Source: Nymphaea colorata (taxonomy: Eukaryota; Streptophyta; Magnoliopsida; Nymphaeales; Nymphaeaceae). Taken from it: 64,000 nt of DNA. A program made the translations under genes and the position numbers. Each line of letters starts with the position of its first letter. Within the stretch, counting starts at the first letter, position 1. The DNA is taken from the NCBI RefSeq assembly GCF_008831285.2, contig NC_045149.1, positions 22,388,535-22,452,534 of the forward strand. Direction: 5' to 3'. Of the stretch, positions 1 through 10,568 are shown piece after piece. Below the pieces are notes generated by a model. It saw nothing but the letters and a program-made list of their open reading frames with translations, had not been told where the DNA came from and made no database searches.

Positions 1-1890
1 AATGTTGTTTTTGGCTTTTACAACGTTTAAAAAAAAGGATATTTTGTTTTGAGAAGAGAGAAAAATGAACTCCCTCATTCATATAAGATCCAGCCATTTC
101 TAATGACTTTATTGACCCAAAAAATTTTCTTTGCACATTTCAATATTTTTATTATCAACCAAAATTTTTCCAAAAAGGGGGGTGCATTTTATTTTTCCTC
201 AAATCTTAATTACGTCATCTCGATTTAATTCTTGGGCCTTATGCCCAATCTTAGACCCAAAATAAATTTGCAACTAGTTGGTCTAAAATGAATTTATAAA
301 CGCTTATCTGAAACCAAAGGCAAAATTCAAATTGAAACTCAACTTTAAAGATCAAAATGATAAAATTTGATGCTATCAGGCGCCGTACTCGCCCACATAA
401 ACCTTACCTTAGTTTTATATATCATCTTCACGCCAAAACGTGTTTTTAAATTACTCACTAGAATGCGCCGGTGACCAATTGAACTTGATCCGGATATAAA
501 ACATGCCCGAAGTGACTCAGAACGGAGTCACCCACCCATTTGTAACGAAAACCAATTTTCACAATTAAAAAAAATGGTTTTATGCTAAGACAACCCCTTT
601 TATTTATTTATTTATCCATTTTATCTTATTATACTTTATTTTATTTTATTTCAGTTTTATTTCATATTTAAAAAAAAGGGTATGACTGTACATCGCGCGA
701 CGTGTAGTTGTGTAACTAGGTGATCGCGATTGCATAAGTGATCGTATTCGTGGTGCTATGCGCCTTTCGCCACGGCACCTGGCCCTGTTGTGCCTAGCGT
801 GCAACAGCACCTGGGGCGGGGCCTGCACACTGGGCAGGCCCAATTTATGTGTCAAACCCTTTGGGTGGGCAATAGCCCTGCCACAACCTGAAAGGTTGTT
901 TGTAGGGCTAGTGGCCAATCTCACTTAGTAAATGCCTATTATTTTTAAAAAAATTAAAATTATTAAAAAATATTTAAAATTCACATAAAAAACTTGTTAA
1001 TTTTAAAAAAAATTCAAATTTTGAATTTTGTCTCCAAAACTCTCTATGAATACCCCCACAATCCTCCCTCTTGAGCCTGAGCTAACACTTGAAAAATTTT
1101 TAATGCTTCTTCACTTGAAGATTTATAATTTTCTTCTTCATTTCTTTCTTAATTTCTTTTTCCTCCTCCCAAGTTATAACTCTTTAAGAGAGCATGAGAA
1201 GATATTATAGGTATGTAGTTCTTATTTTATTTCTCTCTTCTTCATCTCCCCATAACAGTCAAGAGCTATTTTAAGTGCACCACAAAAGTATGAGAAGGTT
1301 AAATATGATTTCATTTCAAAAGAAAAACATGTTTCTCTCTTCTTTTAAATGTTGTTTTGCTTGAAGATATTGTTCATGCATAGTTCATTGATTTTTTTCA
1401 TTTATATATGAATGAACGGTGAGCATGAGTGTTGGGTTGAGATTTCTTCATTCTTATGTTGATTTTTGAGGTTGGAATGTATCCAACCTGGGAAAGCCAT
1501 TCATGAATATGTACATGTTAAAATGCATTTTCATGTCATTCTCAGGTTTAGTTTCTTGTTTAATCATTTAATTAGAGACCCCAATTAATGTTTTTTCTAT
1601 GTGGCTCTCAATTTCATGTATGTTTTATTTTCTTCCATACGCAACCCTGGAAGTATATTTTCTTGTAATAAACAAAATAATGATACTTTACGTTCACTTA
1701 TAAAAATATAAGAATCATGTTTTCAAAAGATTCTTGAAAGCAAATACTCTCTCTAATGCGACCTTGGAGACTTAGCTTAGGCTCTTGCATGAGTCCAAGT
1801 TCCTCTTCGGCCTATATAAAAGAAAATTGAAGTAATATATTTTAAGTAATTTCTTGATTTTTAATCTCATGAAGACACATACGTATATAC

Positions 1891-1894
<4 letters not shown>
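1..1894. other. AT-rich intergenic stretch
   Basis: No open frame here resembles a known protein. The DNA is AT-rich with several A/T homopolymers. A GC-richer patch at about 740-870 gives a 92-codon minus frame of low-complexity composition that looks like chance. No splice-bounded coding segment, RNA gene or clear element end was recognised. Confidence 0.5.

Positions 1895-1967
<73 letters not shown>
1895..1967. repeat. (TA)n microsatellite
   Basis: An uninterrupted TA dinucleotide run of about 70 bases. The Tyr-Ile open frame that crosses it is an artefact of the repeat. Confidence 0.97.
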
Positions 1968-1971
<4 letters not shown>

Positions 1972-2869
1972 TGTGATGTTTTTTATCATTCTCTCAATAT
2001 ATTTCTACGTTTTATTTTATAAATTTTTTAAAGTAAAAGATGTTTAAGCCAAAATGAAATGCATTAAGATTAAACATAGTCGTTGGATCGATTACTCCCG
2101 GTAAAGGTGCCGAGAACGGTCAATCCTCGTATCGACGGGTGGTCAATTTCTCTCTCATTTCAAAACAAAACCTCATTTTTTTGGACCGCACCAAAAACCC
2201 CAAAAAAAATTGTGGATGCGAACAAAATCATATACACATGTGTTTTCAAATTAAACAAAAATTTTAAAATACTAAGAGAAATTTTGAAGATGTTTAAAGT
2301 AGCCTTTGATTGAAAATGTAGTGGCTTCAAGGTAGAACTTAGGTCTTATGGGTATTTAATGAACTCTAAATGATAGCAACCTTAGAAATTAAGACTTAAA
2401 TGTAAAAATGTCAAATAATTTAGAAAAATAATTTTTTTCAGATGCTTTTACAATCGTTTGAGCTCTTGAAATATTGTCACTAGAACTCAAGTATATAAGA
2501 GAATTTGTGCTTGAAAATGGTTTTGAAAATCAAGGTTTTCAACTTGAAAGTAGTTTTGTAATATTGCAAAGGTTTGAAAAGAACTTAAATTTGGAAGCTA
2601 ATATTTTGAAATAAGGAAAACATCATGATTTAAAAAGAGTTTTCCTTCAATTCTAAGGAGTTAAGTCATTTACCTAATTTTGATTTATACCAAGACGGGA
2701 TGTGCATCCATTATTTTATTCGTGTTTTGTGAAGTCATGATGTGTGTTTATCTATGTTCACCTATATCTATATGACATAGATAGAAAATATCAAAAGAAA
2801 AGTATTCATATAAATGACAAATTTGGTATTGATCAAAATTGAGAGGCAAACTCTCATCTCAAGGATTAA

Positions 2870-3417
2870 AAGATGCAAAAGAGAGAAAAACATTAAGAGA
2901 GAAAGAGAGAGAGGGAGAGCAAGAAATTGATATCTACAAGATACACAAAACTTAAAAAAAGTGAGTGAGAAAGAGAGTGATTTGAAAGACCAAGAATCAA
3001 ACGAGAGAGAAATAAAAAGAGAAGTAAAAGGAAATGAATAAAGATGAGAAATCAAATGAAAGGAAGAAATAGAAAGAAAGAGATGTTAAAATTAGAGAGA
3101 TAAAAGATAAAATGATAGAGAAAAGTAAAGAATGAAAGAAATAAAAGTTAAAATGACAGAGAAAAAGAATGAGATAAATATAAGTTAAAATGAGAGAGAG
3201 GTAAGTTACAAATGTAAGAAAATAAAGTCTAAAAGAGAGACACAAGAAAGAGAGAGAAGTAAATGGAAAAAGGAATAAAATGAAATAGATATGAAAGGGA
3301 GAGAGAAAAAGAGAGGGAGAGAGAGAGATCAATAAAAGAGGAAATAAAATATAATGAAAATTTAATAAAAAAGAAATAAAATGATTTAAAAGAAAAAGTT
3401 AAAGACAAAAAATACTT

Positions 3418-3456
<39 letters not shown>

Positions 3457-3560
3457 AATGAGAGATTAAGAGAAAGAAGAAAATATAGAGAGAGAGAGAA
3501 AGAAAAAGAAGAGGAGATAAAAGATTAAAAGAAAAAAGATAAAACATGTTAACAACATAG
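2870..3560. repeat. Purine-rich (GA)n low-complexity tract
   Basis: About 700 bases in which the plus strand is almost only A and G, with an uninterrupted (GA)n core at about 3423-3452. The Ser/Leu/Phe-rich minus-strand open frames are reading-frame artefacts of the polypurine strand. Such tracts can form triplex or H-DNA. Confidence 0.9.
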
Positions 3561-4340
3561 ATTAAGAGATAAAAAAACAAAACACTATGCTTGCCTTCCG
3601 AGCATTAAGGATGATCCTTAGCTCTAGAGAAATCTTTAAAACTTAATTGATTTGTATAAAGAGAAGCGACAAGAAAAGTACAAAAAAAAAGGAAGAAAGG
3701 CTCTAAGTACCTTGAAAAGAAGAGATTTGTTGTAAAAGTGACACTTTAGCTGTTTCGAGCAAATGAGACCCTTGATAATGACTTGAATGGGATGAAGTTC
3801 TCCTCAAGAATAGATCATGAGATCCTCTAAAGTCTCCCCTTGCTAGGAATGTTGGCAAGGAAAAGACGAAGGTTGAAGGGAAGAACTAAAAAAAAAAAAA
3901 AAGATGAGGAGGGAGAAGAATCAGAGGTTTCAAGCATTGATATTAAATTAAAAAAAATGAGGAGACATTTATAAAAGGAAGAAACTCAAGGGTATTATAG
4001 TATTTTTCAAAAATAAATTTATCATTAATTAAGCATTATTGGCATAAAAATAGGCCAGGCCTAGCCCGACTACGGCCATGGCCATGCCCAATTGGTGAAG
4101 ATAGCGAGGCGCCGAGGGCCCAGCATGACCAGTCTTGTCAGCCTAACACATTAGCTGTGGCCCTCACAAAGGGTTTTTTTTGGTATTATTCATAAAAATG
4201 AGGGTATTTATGAAAGAGAAATGATAATTCCAATAAAATCGGTGGCATTTGAGAAAATTCAAAGATAGTTCTAGAAAATCAATTGTGTTTTGAAAAATGA
4301 AATCATTGGTCTTTTGGAAAATGATCACCATGATACTTGG
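3561..4340. other. Non-coding stretch, no gene seen
   Basis: AT-rich sequence with a short GC-rich patch at about 4050-4160 that contains GGCC-rich words. A similar GC patch lies at 60690-61000, so both may be ends of a dispersed element. Nothing coding is recognisable. Confidence 0.4.
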
Positions 4341-4344
4341 GCTT

Positions 4345-5065
4345 GGGAAGGGTGTGTGACTTGGATTTGGATTTGAAACCATGCCCAAATTGATACAAAA
4401 AAAAATGATATTAGAATAGATTTGGATTTGAAAATGCTTCTATGTTTCAAATTTGGAGGTAGATCTGGACCAAAAGTTTAGAATGGATCAAGAATAATAT
4501 ATTTGGATTTGGATCTCAAATCTCAATCTGAAATTCAGATATGGATCTGAAACTCAGATTTGGATATGGATTAAGATAGAAACATGGAATTAGATCTAAA
4601 TCTGGATTAAGAATTTGGAACCAAATGAGGATATGGATCTAGATTTTTTATACGGATTAATAATTTGGAACGAATAAAGATATGGATTTAGATTTTGGAT
4701 CTTGGATATGATCAGATCTAAATTGGATCCAAGATGAAAATTTCGATCAAATGAATCCAAAATTGAGATGATATGGATTTGGATGTGGATCTAGGATCTG
4801 TTTTGGATCTAAAGCAGGAATTAAGATCTGGATCTAAATGTTTGGATCTGTTTTGAATATGGGGTTAGGATTTGGATGTAACTTGGATCTTGGGATCTGT
4901 TTTGGATGTGGTGCTTGGATTTGGATCTTGGGATCTTTTTTGGATATGGATGCAGAATTGGATCTGAGGATCTATTTTGGATTTGAATATGGTATTTGGA
5001 TCTATATTTGATTTTTGGTATCTCTTTTGAATATGGAACTGAGATTTGGATTTAAGGATTTGTTT
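4345..5065. repeat. Degenerate GGATCT/GGATTT-rich repeat tract
   Basis: Over about 700 bases the words ggatct, ggattt and ggatatgg recur every 6 to 20 bases on the plus strand, mixed with short T and A runs. No fixed period holds for long, so this looks like a decayed short-unit minisatellite. It has no sustained open frame. A last small piece (cttggatctggatcc) lies at about 5584. Confidence 0.75.
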
Positions 5066-5374
5066 TTTGGTCTTTTTTTGTGTTTTTGGACCGGGCCTAG
5101 ATTTGAATTATAAAATAAGTCTACATTAAGGTTAGGCTTTGTATCCAACGTCTGAAATTAGATCAAAATAAGCCTCAAATAGAGTTGACGATTAAAATTA
5201 TGTTTGAATTCAATAAATAATGCAGAACCGAAATCCAAATGACCGACAGCTGGCCAATCACTTGAAGGACCAACAATGTTGCCACCTTTTAACTATCAAG
5301 TTGTAATTTGCAAACTGAGAATTTTGTCCCTTATATTTAAGATTGTTAGTTACCATTTGGTTGTAGGAACAAGT

Positions 5375-5560
5375 GTTATAAGAACAAAGAGTTCTTGTCC
5401 ATGTAGAGTTTTGTTTGGTACCGAATTACTAAAGGGCAACTTCAAGTTCACCACATTGCCTCCTCTGACCAGCTTGTGGATATCTTCCTATTCAATTGTA
5501 ATGGTTTGAAGGCCTCATATGCAAACTTTGGGTTCTTCCCGGACCCCTACCTTTTGATGG
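5375..5560 (+). pseudogene. Ty1/copia RNase H C-terminal relic
   Basis: One frame reads KGQLQVHHIASSDQLVDIF, matching the conserved end of copia RNase H (a segment such as LQV-HI-S-DQLADIFTK). Only this tail is recognisable; no integrase, reverse transcriptase or LTR lies nearby, and the usual TKPL motif is lost after DIF. It is a short decayed fragment of a plus-strand copia polyprotein. Seen: the motif. Inferred: its origin. Confidence 0.55.
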
Positions 5561-5599
5561 GGGTATTAGATCTACATATGGACTTGGATCTGGATCCAG

Positions 5600-7080
5600 A
5601 GCAACTGAGAGGAAGAAGAAGATCAACGCAGTAATAATTTTGAGGAAAAATTTAAGAGCAATAATTCTGGTAATGCCAATCACACTGATCATGATGAATC
5701 AAGTGGAGGCTTACGCACAAACGATAGATGTAAAATTTGCTAAGGAAGATATTGGTGTACACATACTCTCCTTATTAACAAAAAGTGGTATTACTTTATT
5801 TTTAGAAAAGCAGAAGAAGTATTTCGTTATACTGCATAGAAAAGAGCCGAAGCTCCCACCTAACCCATTCACTAGCATGTCTTTTCTAAGCCATGCTTAT
5901 CGTAACTGGACTCCTTAGTAAACTAATAAACTAATAAATATTAGAATTATGTTCATGATCTCTATCTCTTTGGCAGCATCAAGGTGGTTTCTAACTAAAG
6001 AAGTTGCGCAGGTAATGTTTGTCAACAAGAAGTTTCATCTGGTGTTCTTTCTTGACTTTCCGGCGATGGAGGTTGCGTCTTTATATATTTTTGCTGAATG
6101 TTGGAGGAAGTTTGTCTCGACCCCTAAATTTTAGTTTTGGTTTTTTTTTTTTTTTTTAGCAATCTCAAGTGCTTGTACCATACATTATCTTGAAATAGAA
6201 GGATGGAGGCCTGACCCGCACCAAACGTCTCAAAAATGACAGAAGAAAAGAGGCACCGTTTTAGAATTATGAAAATTATGTGAGCCCTGAATGATATTTT
6301 TTACTTGGAGTTTGGGTGGCAGACATCAAAATTAGGTTTGTGAAAAACTCATTGATGACACTCAAAATCAAATTTGTGAAAGCATACAATTTTTTTTTCT
6401 CTGAAACAGAATCAGTTGAAGTGTTAGGATGACATCAAAACCGGGTTTTCTTAAAATAATTTTTAAGAAAAAACTTGATTTTCTACAAAGATGGAATAAC
6501 CTGGTCTCAACCAAGTTACTTCCTAACAGTATAAGTTTTAGGTGTATCATCAACACGCAAACTAATTTTTCAAAAACGACTACAAAATATTTTTTCACAA
6601 AACCAATTTTTTTCAGAACAGTTTTGTATGAAAGGCGCCCTTGGCTTTAAGAAAACACAGTTTTTAATCAAGATGTCTTTGAGACAGTGAACCAAGACAT
6701 GTTAGAGGTCATCGATTGAGTTAGAGATCTAGTTGACTTCAGCTGCTTTAGATCATCGTTTTTATAATGCATTTTCTTTATAAATAGATGAAGAAGGTTC
6801 ATGTGTTGAGACATCATGTTTGATTTTTTCAACATCTAAAACTGAATAACAAGCAATATGGAATATTTATGAATATTTAGTAAAATTTTGTGATATTTCA
6901 CAGTTCACCAAAAAACATACTAACAGACTTAGTATTCAACAACACATGACAAAAATGAAGATGTAGTTAGTTGATGATCCTAGCTAACTCAGCTGGCCCT
7001 GACTCGTGGCCCAGTAAATGAATGATTCTAGTCAACTTGGGTGACTTGCGACACGGATGAGTCAGTTTTTGTTAACTAGG
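5600..7080. other. Intergenic stretch with short unrecognised frames
   Basis: Contains open frames of 61-92 codons (for example 5640-5918 and 5949-6134, plus). I do not recognise them; codon use and flanks give no support for a gene. Poly-T runs and AT-rich DNA fill the rest. Confidence 0.4.
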
Positions 7081-7084
7081 GCCA

Positions 7085-7330
7085 AAATCATGGGTAGAGC
7101 TAGAATTTTTTCATGAGGGGACCGAATTACAGTTTTTAAATTTTGACTAGTACGAAATGTCATTTTTTTAAATTTTTATATAAAACAAGTGAATTTTTAT
7201 AAAATTTACATGTACATTTAAAAAAAAATGAGGTGGGGTTAGGACCCATGCAAGCCCGTATAATAAATTAAAGTCAATCCAATCCGATTGTCTGTCACAT
7301 TGACTTTAATAAGATGGAAAGAAAAAGCCG
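7085..7330. mobile_element. Possible degenerate MITE (GGAGCCAG-type end)
   Basis: Starts with a word like gggtagagctagaattttttcatgaggggac and is followed by AT-rich DNA and 'ggggttaggacccatgcaag'. The same arrangement recurs at 40890-41090, where the second end (ggttctgccctgac) is clearer. The ends resemble the CAGTGGCGGAGCCAGAAATTTT-like termini seen elsewhere in the window. No target duplication was found, so the call is tentative. Confidence 0.3.
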
Positions 7331-7351
7331 TTTGTTTAGGACCAACTCGGG

Positions 7352-7602
7352 GTTGAGCTAACTCACAATTGTAAGCTCGATTTGAGCATGATTAAACAAG
7401 TTGAGCTTGAACTAACTCACAATTGTAAGCTCAATTTAGGCATGATTAAACAAGTTGAGCCCGAACTAACTCACAATTGTAAGCTCGATTTAGGCATGAT
7501 GCAACAAGTTGAGCTTGATCTAACTCACAATTGTAAGCTCGATTTAGGCATGATTAAACAAGTTGAGCTTGATCTGACTCACAATTGTAAGCTCGATTTG
7601 AG
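7352..7602. repeat. 54-bp tandem repeat, about 4.6 copies
   Basis: A 54-base unit containing CTCACAATTGTAAGCTC is repeated head to tail with a few substitutions per copy. Because 54 is a multiple of three, one frame stays open and encodes a repeated 18-residue peptide (ORF 7382-7618), which is very probably a by-product. Each unit holds a GAGCTT...AAGCTC inverted pair around CAATTG, so single units can fold. Confidence 0.92.
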
Positions 7603-7639
7603 CTCGAGTCTGAGTTAAAAGTCTAGTTATAAAAAGTTG

Positions 7640-8860
7640 AGTTCGAATTACATGAGCTCAACTAATTTAAACTTGACTTGGCTTGTGTCTTTCCTAGTCC
7701 TTAATCCTGATCGGGGCATGTTGGTAATTTTGATGAATTTTAATACCTTTTGGTTGTTTTCATTTTCATTTAAGAAATATACATGAATCAAGCGACACAA
7801 GCTTAAATTAGTCAAGCTTGAGCTCCCCCCATAAAGCATGATGCAAGCTCGACTAAAGATCAGCTCTAAATAAGCGTGCATCCTTGTTTTCTGATTTTTA
7901 TTGGATGCTAAGCTTCTCCTATCAAGCGCAGAGGCAGAGGCCGGGTGCCGGCAGGGGCCATGGCTCTCGGTTAATATTTTTAGCAAATTAAAAATCCTAG
8001 TAAAAATTTAAAACTTTTAGTTTAACTTATTCAAAAATTTTAAAAATTTATATTTCAGTCATTTTAAAATTTTGAAATTATAGTTCAACTCCCGCAACAC
8101 AAAATTTGTGTTATTGCAAATGATCTAATGAAATGGGTCTTGCAAGGGTTTGTATGACACCAGCCTTGGGATGGATTCAACCTACTAGATGTCAAATTGA
8201 ACTCGATAAGACGGCCAAAAAAGTGCTCCCTTATAAGGACAAAATGGAAAAGTTGTTTTTCTTTTTTAGCAACATACAAAAATACCCTTATTAGGAACCA
8301 ACCAGCGTATGATGTGAAAATTTTACGCATCTGAGTTCCAAAATTCCTTGTGAAAGAAAAAAGTCATGGTTTTCCCTTTTCTCCCCACAACAAACAGTAC
8401 TGCCTCGTGCATGTGATGTTTCTAAAAGATGCAACAATGACGTGCTCTAAAGTGGCTGAAAAGTGTCAAATATCAAAGACACCACACACACCTCAGAATT
8501 CTGTCTGTACGTTTACCATGCCCTGTTCCTGTAATTTTCTCACTCGTACACAATTACCGTAATGTTAAAATATATGCTATTTTAATATCCAGATCACTCG
8601 TACACACTTCCTCCAACAAAATGGAAAAGTTGTTTTCCTTTTAAAAATTCAAGTCAACCAAAGCCCAAAGAAAACTTCAAACTGCTAAAAACAATTTCCA
8701 AAGAGGGTAACCAAAGATTTTGAAAGTCAACAACGAACTAAAATTTCCCAACTTGAGTGACGCCTTTTAGGAGACGCCATGCTCTTTCTCTATTTGAAAA
8801 AAAAAAAAGAAGCTTTGAACTTGTCAAAGAGATCCAAAGCCAGATTTGGTAGGATGCCAG
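7640..8860. other. Non-coding stretch, no gene seen
   Basis: AT-rich sequence. Short frames at 7648-7986 and 8085-8330 (minus) show no family signature and no splice-bounded structure. Confidence 0.4.
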
Positions 8861-8872
8861 CTTAGAAAGACC

Positions 8873-9091
8873 GACTTTGCTTCATGAGGCATAGTGTAAC
8901 TAGACGGCAAGGTGGTTCACAAAGAAAATGTTTGATGTTCGAACCTTATTGTTACCATCACGATGGTGTGTTACTCCTCTATGCTGCAGTCGATGGTAGC
9001 TAACCTTGAAGGCCAAGGAGATAGCCTTGAGGGTTTTATGATTAAAGGAACATCCCCTAAGTAAACATTTGAAAAAAAAAAAAAAAAAGAC
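8873..9091 (+). mobile_element. Candidate tRNA-derived SINE
   Basis: A segment of about 220 bases begins near a box A-like word (about 8888-8915, ending cggcaaggtggttc), continues with a box B-like word (tgttcgaacc at about 8935) and ends in an A17 tract. Spacing and order fit an RNA polymerase III-derived SINE. Flanking words agaccga and agactga are a weak possible target duplication. The family is not identified. Confidence 0.35.
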
Positions 9092-9302
9092 TGAAGGCTG
9101 GTTTCATTTAAGGGGAGGCCAGCTTGGTGACTTATTCCTACTCAGCAATTAACATAAAAAAATCCACTTAGATTAAACAACAAATCAAGGAAAGTAAGTA
9201 TTCTTACCACGTCATTGAAAGGGGAACCGTAAGCAAGGACGTACATATGATCAAAATATGAATGAATTGACAACTAGTTCTAACGTGATTAAAATTTAAA
9301 CT

Positions 9303-9797
9303 GTGATGAAAGCTAAGGATTTGAAGGGCGATCCTATTCACCCAGACGCTGACGAAGGGTTGGATAATTTGGAAGAGAACGAAAATGTGTTGACGTTGGT
9401 AAGAGATGGGTGCTTCGTATTAGAGGCAATGTACATCGTGGCAACCGAAACGTATCCCTTGCGCACCAGGTTCTCTCACACCATGAGTGTAGCCAACGTC
9501 ACCATGGTGCGCAATACTCTGTTGGACTTGTTTTACTTGCGCCACCAAATCCCCTTTGTCTTTCTTAAAGACCTTTATATTAACCTACACTTTGGAGTTC
9601 TGCTGTTCGAAGATATGGTTAACAAGTCCTCAAATGGCTATTTCATGGAAACGTCACCATTTGACACGCAATTTTGGTGTGTGTCTGAATACACTTTTTT
9701 CTGTAGAATTGATCCAATGCCTTATCTTCCAAGTTTTAACTCCAAATTATGTGCAACCTCACACAACTCATTGGCACCTAAAACTAAAAGAATATAG
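9303..9797 (+). pseudogene. DUF247 (UPF0481) protein fragment
   Basis: The 164-codon frame carries two DUF247 hallmarks: LVRDGCFVLE at about residues 32-41 and, some 40 residues later, LFYLRHQIPFVFLKDLY, which corresponds to the family's D-LLL-NQIPFF-LE-L block. DUF247 proteins are plant-specific, usually over 400 residues, with a C-terminal membrane helix; their function is mostly unknown. Here the N-terminal part and everything after about residue 95 are missing or unrelated, and no neighbouring exon supplies them. I read it as a truncated remnant; a second DUF247 remnant (C-terminal end) lies at 54797-55110 on the other strand. Confidence 0.7.
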
Positions 9798-9810
9798 ACA
9801 TGAGACTTAG

Positions 9811-10568
9811 ACCTACAAAACATGATGAATGCATTCATTTAATGGTTATAATATGGTGCATTTTAATCATACCCCTATGGTTCACAATTGGTTATTATTG
9901 ACCAAAAGTTAACTTTTTCTGATCCTACGATATCTAACTATTGTTGTTCACCTCCCAATGCATTGTCCTTGCTTTTTATGCCTTGGTTGGGTCTTGATTC
10001 ATGTTTTGTTTGGACGGGATAGACATGATGTCATGTTTCCCACACCCTTGTCATGTCTTAATGGACAAAATAGTTCTTTGTCTATTGTTTGATGAAATTA
10101 AAAAGAAAATACCGTGGTGGTTCTGTCTAGTGCTTGATTCATGCAGAACGTTTTACTTGCCAAGTGTTCAAATGTATATGACAAAATCAATTGAATTAAA
10201 TTTCTAAAAACACATAAAGGTGATAGACACGATAATGTAATGTTTGAAGACTTAACATTGATAACTTCCTAGTGGAAAGGGCAGTAGCTCATTCTTCCTA
10301 GGTGTAACAAAGTGTGAAGAGAAAGTTTAACTTTGCAACACATACTTTATGGGGTTACAAGTGCATAAATATTACCAAACAGATTGCTGCAGTAGCCAAC
10401 AATTCCTCAAAGAAATATGAACTCTTACTCGACCTACCCAAATTCTGTCTATCTTGTGATCCATCAACATAAGAAACATAATTTTGGACATAGTACACAC
10501 ACACAATACACACACACACACACATTATTGATCAATAAATAGCTAAAGCAAGAGATCAATTATTAGGA
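9811..10568. other. 3' flank of the receptor kinase, no gene seen
   Basis: Contains a short CA repeat (about 10496-10524) and low-complexity sequence. Part of it (about 10400-10480) matches the region downstream of the kinase copies at 43000 and 63170 (for example attctgtctatcttgtgat and catcaacataagaaacat), so the duplicated kinase units include 3' flanking DNA. Confidence 0.6.

Noticed and set aside
1772..1969. Open frame of Tyr-Ile repeats
   Set aside because: It is the translation of a TA microsatellite.
2768..3580. Several Ser/Leu/Phe-rich membrane-like minus frames
   Set aside because: They are the pyrimidine-strand reading of a GA-rich tract, not genes.
5640..5918. 92-codon frame with a faint resemblance to a TIR domain start
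   Set aside because: The resemblance is only a few residues, with no FRGED-like motif, and no NB-ARC or LRR follows.
7382..7618. Repeat peptide gene
   Set aside because: The frame is open only because the tandem unit is 54 bp; no start context, promoter or homologue is evident.
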